NCBI GenBank assembly: GCA_001920415.1
Contig: MNJR01000144.1
Location: 38,941-102,940 of the forward strand
Length of the DNA stretch: 64,000 bases
From: Acidobacteria bacterium 13_1_20CM_3_53_8
GTDB lineage: Bacteria > Acidobacteriota > Blastocatellia > Pyrinomonadales > Pyrinomonadaceae
Reading direction: 5' to 3'
Within the stretch, counting starts at the first letter, position 1. Each line of letters starts with the position of its first letter. Below the pieces are notes generated by a model. It worked only from the letters and a program-made list of their open reading frames with translations. It searched no databases and was not told where the DNA came from. Below are positions 60,611-64,000 of this stretch, in pieces. Both the position numbers and the translations under genes were made by a program.

Positions 60611-61512
60611 TGGCCAGCGTCCAAAGCGTCAAGCCCGAAACGGAACCGGCTGTCCCAGAGCGACGCGGCCTCAAGAAGGGGCTTTATCTAATCCCTTCGG
60701 CTTTCACCGCCGCGAATATTTTAATGGGGTTTATTGCCATTATGGCCTCGTTACGCGGCTTCCAGCTTGTGGGAGTCGGGACTGCGGAGGCGTTTGCGCG
60801 CGCTGCTGCGCAGTTTGATAATGCCGCGATAGCTATAGGGGTCGCAATGTTCTTCGACATGCTGGACGGACGCATAGCCCGTATGACCAAGACAACGACA
60901 GAGATAGGCGTGCAGTTTGATTCCATAGCGGATGTTCTTACATTCGGTATTGCGCCAGCATTGCTAGTGTATACGTGGAGCTATGGCTCGGCCTTGCCGG
61001 AAGGTAGTCCCCTTCACAAGCTAGGGTGGTTTCTCTCATTCATGTATCTGATGTGCGGAGCGTTTAGGCTTGCGCGCTTCAACGTGCAGGCGGCTCGTCC
61101 TAGACTCATAGCCGAAGGTACAATCAAGCTGGACAAGAAAAGTTTTGTGGGGCTTCCCATTCCTCTGGCGGCGGGGATGCTAGCTGCGGTTATACATTTT
61201 GCCCCCACGCCTTTCATACAGTACGGCAAACAGAAGGCAGAGCTTTACAGCACTCTTGTAATGGCTATGACAGCTTGCCTGGGCACTTTGATGGTGAGCA
61301 CTCTGCGGTATTCAAGCTTTAAGGCCGTTGGCACTACCAGACGCAGCACGCGTATGATGATCCTTTTCATTGCCGCCTTTGGCGTATTGGTCTGGCTCTT
61401 TTCACGCTACATCCTTCTAGCGTCAGTTACGCTTTACGTTCTTCACGGTCTGGTATTCCGACTGTTCTCATTCATAAGAAGGAGGCCTGAAGCAAAAAAG
61501 AGTTCTCTATAG
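60610..61512 (+). CDS. pssA: CDP-diacylglycerol-serine O-phosphatidyltransferase
   Basis: Membrane enzyme that makes phosphatidylserine, the substrate of the upstream decarboxylase. The CDP-alcohol phosphotransferase signature DMLDGRIAR..G..FDSIAD (Asp-x2-DG-x2-AR-x8-G-x3-D-x3-D) is fully intact at about residues 83-108. The 300 residues have about 7-8 predicted helices. The ATG overlaps the psd TAA by one base. The next gene lies on the other strand, eight bases away, with no clear bidirectional terminator. Confidence 0.94.
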   Translation: MASVQSVKPETEPAVPERRGLKKGLYLIPSAFTAANILMGFIAIMASLRGFQLVGVGTAEAFARAAAQFDNAAIAIGVAMFFDMLDGRIARMTKTTTEIGVQFDSIADVLTFGIAPALLVYTWSYGSALPEGSPLHKLGWFLSFMYLMCGAFRLARFNVQAARPRLIAEGTIKLDKKSFVGLPIPLAAGMLAAVIHFAPTPFIQYGKQKAELYSTLVMAMTACLGTLMVSTLRYSSFKAVGTTRRSTRMMILFIAAFGVLVWLFSRYILLASVTLYVLHGLVFRLFSFIRRRPEAKKSSL

Positions 61513-61520
61513 CTAGTTTC

Positions 61521-62654
61521 CTATGATTGCTCAGGGCTAGAAAATGCTAGTAGTCCATGTCGTGTAGTTAGAAATAGAATTCTCCCGGCTGTTACGGGAG
61601 AGGCCGTAGAATTATTATCTTCGCCTACGCTGAGCAAGTTCACAGGTTTCCCATCTCTAAGATCAAGGACTACTGCTACGTCGCCAGAAAGTGGGGTGAG
61701 CAATGCGCCATCCTGCGTTGCTAAAGGCTCAGCGGTTGGCCTCCCAGCTAGTTGCCGCCTCCATAATTGACGACCATTCGTTGAGGAAAGAAAGTAGACA
61801 AAATTATCTAGCGACGCTACCAGTATACCCCTCTCAGTTCCAACGACCGATTGGACTCCTGCCCCTGTGCGCATTTTCCAACGCAATTGGCCGCTCGCTT
61901 CGCTAAGGGCATAAACATAGCCATCTGCGGAGCCAAAACTAACCAGCCCGGCGGCAAGAGCAGGGCGTCCGCGAACGGAGCCTCGCGTCCGATAATGCCA
62001 GAGCGTCCTCCCGGTTAATAGATCAAGGCAGAGAAGTGAGCCGTCCTCGCTACCTATGAAAACCTGTGAGTCTGAAGTTGAAGGCATTGAGTTGAAAGGG
62101 AAGGAAAACTGCCGCATCCATTGTATGTTTCCACTTTTAGTATTTATTGCATAGACTCGGCCATCGCTAGTGCCTCCCAACAATATTTCCTGATGCAGAA
62201 ATAAAGAGCCACGCACTGGCATGGGGAGGGTGCGCATCCAGAGCGTCACCCCTGTGAATTTACTCAAAAAGCGTAGGGCACCGGTAGCTTGGAGTCCAGA
62301 CGAACTGCTCCTTCTAATTTCGGACGCCACATAAACGCCTCGCTCATCGGCGACCGGTGAAGCTGATATCTCACCTCCCATCTCTGCTTTCCAGACCAAG
62401 TGTCCGTCTTCATTCTTTAAGCAAAGAAACGTCCCGCCAGCTAAAGGGAAGTAAATACTATTATAATCCGTGGCGGGAGTGAGATTAATCGTTAGCTCTG
62501 AGGGATAGCTCCAGCGTAGGGTAAGCGGCTGAGTAAGTGAAAAGGACTGGATCGGCTGCGGCTCCTGAGAGGAAAAAGTGGCACCACAGGTTTGAATAAA
62601 TATGAAGAGTAGAAGAAAAGAGACAGAGGCGTTACGCCCAAGTGTTTTTAACAT
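61521..62654 (-). CDS. PQQ-like beta-propeller repeat protein (BamB-like)
   Basis: The only minus-strand gene. The 377-residue secreted protein starts with a signal peptide (VSFLLLFIFIQTCGATFS, about 10-27). Repeated propeller blades follow with the motif AxxGxVYAL(N/S)xxSGxxxWxxR, for example GRVYAINTKSGNIQWMRQF, GSLLCLDLLTGRTLWHYRT, GYVYALSEASGQLRWKMRT and NFVYFLSSTNGRQLWRRQL. Such proteins include BamB of the outer-membrane assembly complex and PQQ enzymes; no PQQ-binding dehydrogenase motif is evident, so a BamB-like scaffold is more likely. It is divergent from guaA. Confidence 0.87.
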   Translation of the reverse strand: MLKTLGRNASVSFLLLFIFIQTCGATFSSQEPQPIQSFSLTQPLTLRWSYPSELTINLTPATDYNSIYFPLAGGTFLCLKNEDGHLVWKAEMGGEISASPVADERGVYVASEIRRSSSSGLQATGALRFLSKFTGVTLWMRTLPMPVRGSLFLHQEILLGGTSDGRVYAINTKSGNIQWMRQFSFPFNSMPSTSDSQVFIGSEDGSLLCLDLLTGRTLWHYRTRGSVRGRPALAAGLVSFGSADGYVYALSEASGQLRWKMRTGAGVQSVVGTERGILVASLDNFVYFLSSTNGRQLWRRQLAGRPTAEPLATQDGALLTPLSGDVAVVLDLRDGKPVNLLSVGEDNNSTASPVTAGRILFLTTRHGLLAFSSPEQS

Positions 62655-62697
62655 ATAAATGCCTAGAAGCCATAAATCTCAGGTGAAAGTATCAAGA

Positions 62698-62797
62698 TTT
62701 TGCCATATTCACGTATTTGATGATACATATAATGGTCTAGCATATATCTTACGTCTGCGAACGCGGTTTCGAGAGCAGCGTCGGAGGTTCATTTAAG
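62698..62797 (+). promoter_or_regulatory. guaA: divergent promoter region with -10 box and guaA ribosome binding site
   Basis: A perfect TATAAT is at 62728-62733 in the 143-base divergent gap; the best -35 candidates (TTGCCA 22 bases upstream, ATTCAC 15 bases upstream) are poorly spaced. GGAGG at 62783-62787 lies 10 bases before the TTG that starts guaA and decides that start. The guaA leader is about 60 bases. Confidence 0.45.
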
Positions 62798-64000
62798 TTG
62801 AGCGGAAAATCCAGTCATGAGACCATTATTATATTGGACTTCGGGTCGCAGTATACCCAATTAATAGCACGCCGCATACGTGAAGCCGGGGTATTCTGTG
62901 AGGTATTGCCGTACAATACTCCTGTACGGGAAATAGAGAGAAGAGAATTACGTGGAATAATCCTCTCCGGCGGACCTTCTTCAGTATATGACGAAGGCTC
63001 ACCGCGCCCTCCTGATGAGCTTTTAGAGAAAGTCAAATGTCCGAAACTGGGCATATGTTATGGGCTACAGTTGATTGCCGCACTGCTCGGCGGCGAGGTG
63101 CTACCATCTAAAAATCGAGAATATGGGTACGCCATGTTAAAATTAAGTATCTTGGATAGCCCGCTCTTTGCTGGCCTGCCACAGGAGATGGATGTCTGGA
63201 TGAGTCACGGGGACAATGTGGTTGCTCCTCCGCCCGGATTTCGCATAATCTCCAAGACGGATAAAGCGCTTAACGCTTTAGAAGATTTAAGCAAGCGCAT
63301 ATTCGGAATTCAGTTCCACCCGGAAGTCGCGCACACTCCCCTTGGGGTTCAAATCTTAAGGAATTTTGTTTTCGATATATGCGGATGCAAGGGCGACTGG
63401 TCGCCTAAAGCCGTTATTGGTGAACAGGTGGAGGCTATAAAGAAGAGGGTTGGTGGCAATAGAGTTATTTGCGGTCTCTCGGGTGGTGTGGATTCTACGG
63501 TTGCCGCTGCGCTCGTTAATCTTGCTGTTGGCGAAAGGCAGACCTGTATTTTTGTTGACACGGGGCTGCTGCGCGAGGGCGAATTTGAGTCAACGCTCGC
63601 TCTCTTCAAAAACAGTATGCACCTCGGTGTGGTTGGGGTTAAGGCCGAAGATAAATTTTTACTATCTCTTGAGGGGATAACCGACCCTGAAAGAAAGAGA
63701 AAAGAGATAGGGCGCGTTTTTATAGAGGTGTTTGAAGAGCAGGCTGATAATATTGGAGGGGTACGTTTTCTCGTTCAGGGAACTCTCTACCCGGACGTTA
63801 TCGAGTCAGTCTCCGTTTACGGCCCCTCTGCTGTGATCAAAAGCCATCACAATGTGGGGGGGCTGCCTGAGCGCATGAATCTGGAATTGATTGAGCCTTT
63901 AAGAAATCTATTTAAGGATGAGGTTAGATTGATCGGGCGTGAGTTGAATGTGCCAGAAGAGATTATTAAAAGGCATCCTTTCCCCGGCCCAGGACTCGCG
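62798..64000 (+). CDS. guaA: GMP synthase (glutamine-hydrolysing), 5' part
   Basis: Converts XMP to GMP using glutamine and ATP. The gene runs off the right edge; 401 codons are present. The start is TTG (MSGKSSHETIIILDFGSQY) preceded by GGAGG. The class I amidotransferase domain has ILDFGSQYTQLIARRIRE, LGICYGLQLIAALLGG with the catalytic Cys, and FGIQFHPEV. The ATP pyrophosphatase domain has the PP-loop ICGLSGGVDSTVAAALVN (about 222-239) and FLVQGTLYPDVIES. All key residues are intact up to the edge. Confidence 0.96.
   Translation, partial: MSGKSSHETIIILDFGSQYTQLIARRIREAGVFCEVLPYNTPVREIERRELRGIILSGGPSSVYDEGSPRPPDELLEKVKCPKLGICYGLQLIAALLGGEVLPSKNREYGYAMLKLSILDSPLFAGLPQEMDVWMSHGDNVVAPPPGFRIISKTDKALNALEDLSKRIFGIQFHPEVAHTPLGVQILRNFVFDICGCKGDWSPKAVIGEQVEAIKKRVGGNRVICGLSGGVDSTVAAALVNLAVGERQTCIFVDTGLLREGEFESTLALFKNSMHLGVVGVKAEDKFLLSLEGITDPERKRKEIGRVFIEVFEEQADNIGGVRFLVQGTLYPDVIESVSVYGPSAVIKSHHNVGGLPERMNLELIEPLRNLFKDEVRLIGRELNVPEEIIKRHPFPGPGLA

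Overview
The window is a 61 kb run of almost exclusively plus-strand genes for making, exporting and decorating a cell-surface polysaccharide, followed by a short housekeeping segment. Roughly even base composition, the many secreted proteins ending in a carboxypeptidase-regulatory-like domain plus DUF4214, and the PqqD proteins with cysteine-rich tails suggest an Acidobacteriota genome, possibly class Blastocatellia. This is an inference from gene style; no rRNA or tRNA gene is present to settle it.

Layout. Positions 157-6998 hold the export machinery: a Wza-like outer-membrane export protein, a Wzc-like tyrosine autokinase, a left-handed beta-helix acyltransferase and a Wzx flippase. Positions 5979-19293 hold sugar assembly and modification: seven methyltransferase-like proteins interleaved with several glycosyltransferases and a Wzy-like polymerase, many start/stop-overlapping. 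Positions 19496-35298 hold precursor supply and more assembly: GDP-fucose synthesis, two asparagine-synthase-like amidotransferases, an oxidoreductase, a carbamoyltransferase, a UDP-xylose synthase, a GDP-mannose 3,5-epimerase, and an epimerase plus WecA-type initiating transferase. Positions 35658-43553 hold a membrane 4,6-dehydratase, an O-antigen ligase/polymerase, TPR proteins and a FecR-like protein.

Positions 43982-46591 hold the most unusual unit: an HPr-kinase-like protein, a PqqD-like protein and a nucleotidyltransferase. The PqqD-like protein carries, in the same polypeptide, a twin-arginine-type signal peptide and a six-cysteine tail with knottin (inhibitor cystine knot) spacing. 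It looks like a secreted disulfide-rich mini-protein whose leader is a peptide-recognition domain. Positions 46990-57933 hold three large secreted proteins: a gingipain-type C25 peptidase and two proteins sharing a C-terminal regulatory-like/DUF4214 module, one of which carries an extracellular nuclease/phosphatase domain. Positions 58162 to the end hold housekeeping genes: tsaB (with a disrupted 5' end), rimI, a DUF465 gene, psd, pssA, a minus-strand PQQ-repeat protein, and the 5' part of guaA.

Several gaps contain long, near-perfect palindromes. Three have arms built of degenerate tandem 7-base words, with a different word at each locus; a fourth uses an 8-base word; a fifth gap (54.1-54.5 kb) is packed with hairpins. 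Three gaps that precede transcription units also share a short conserved sequence that may be a promoter or leader element.
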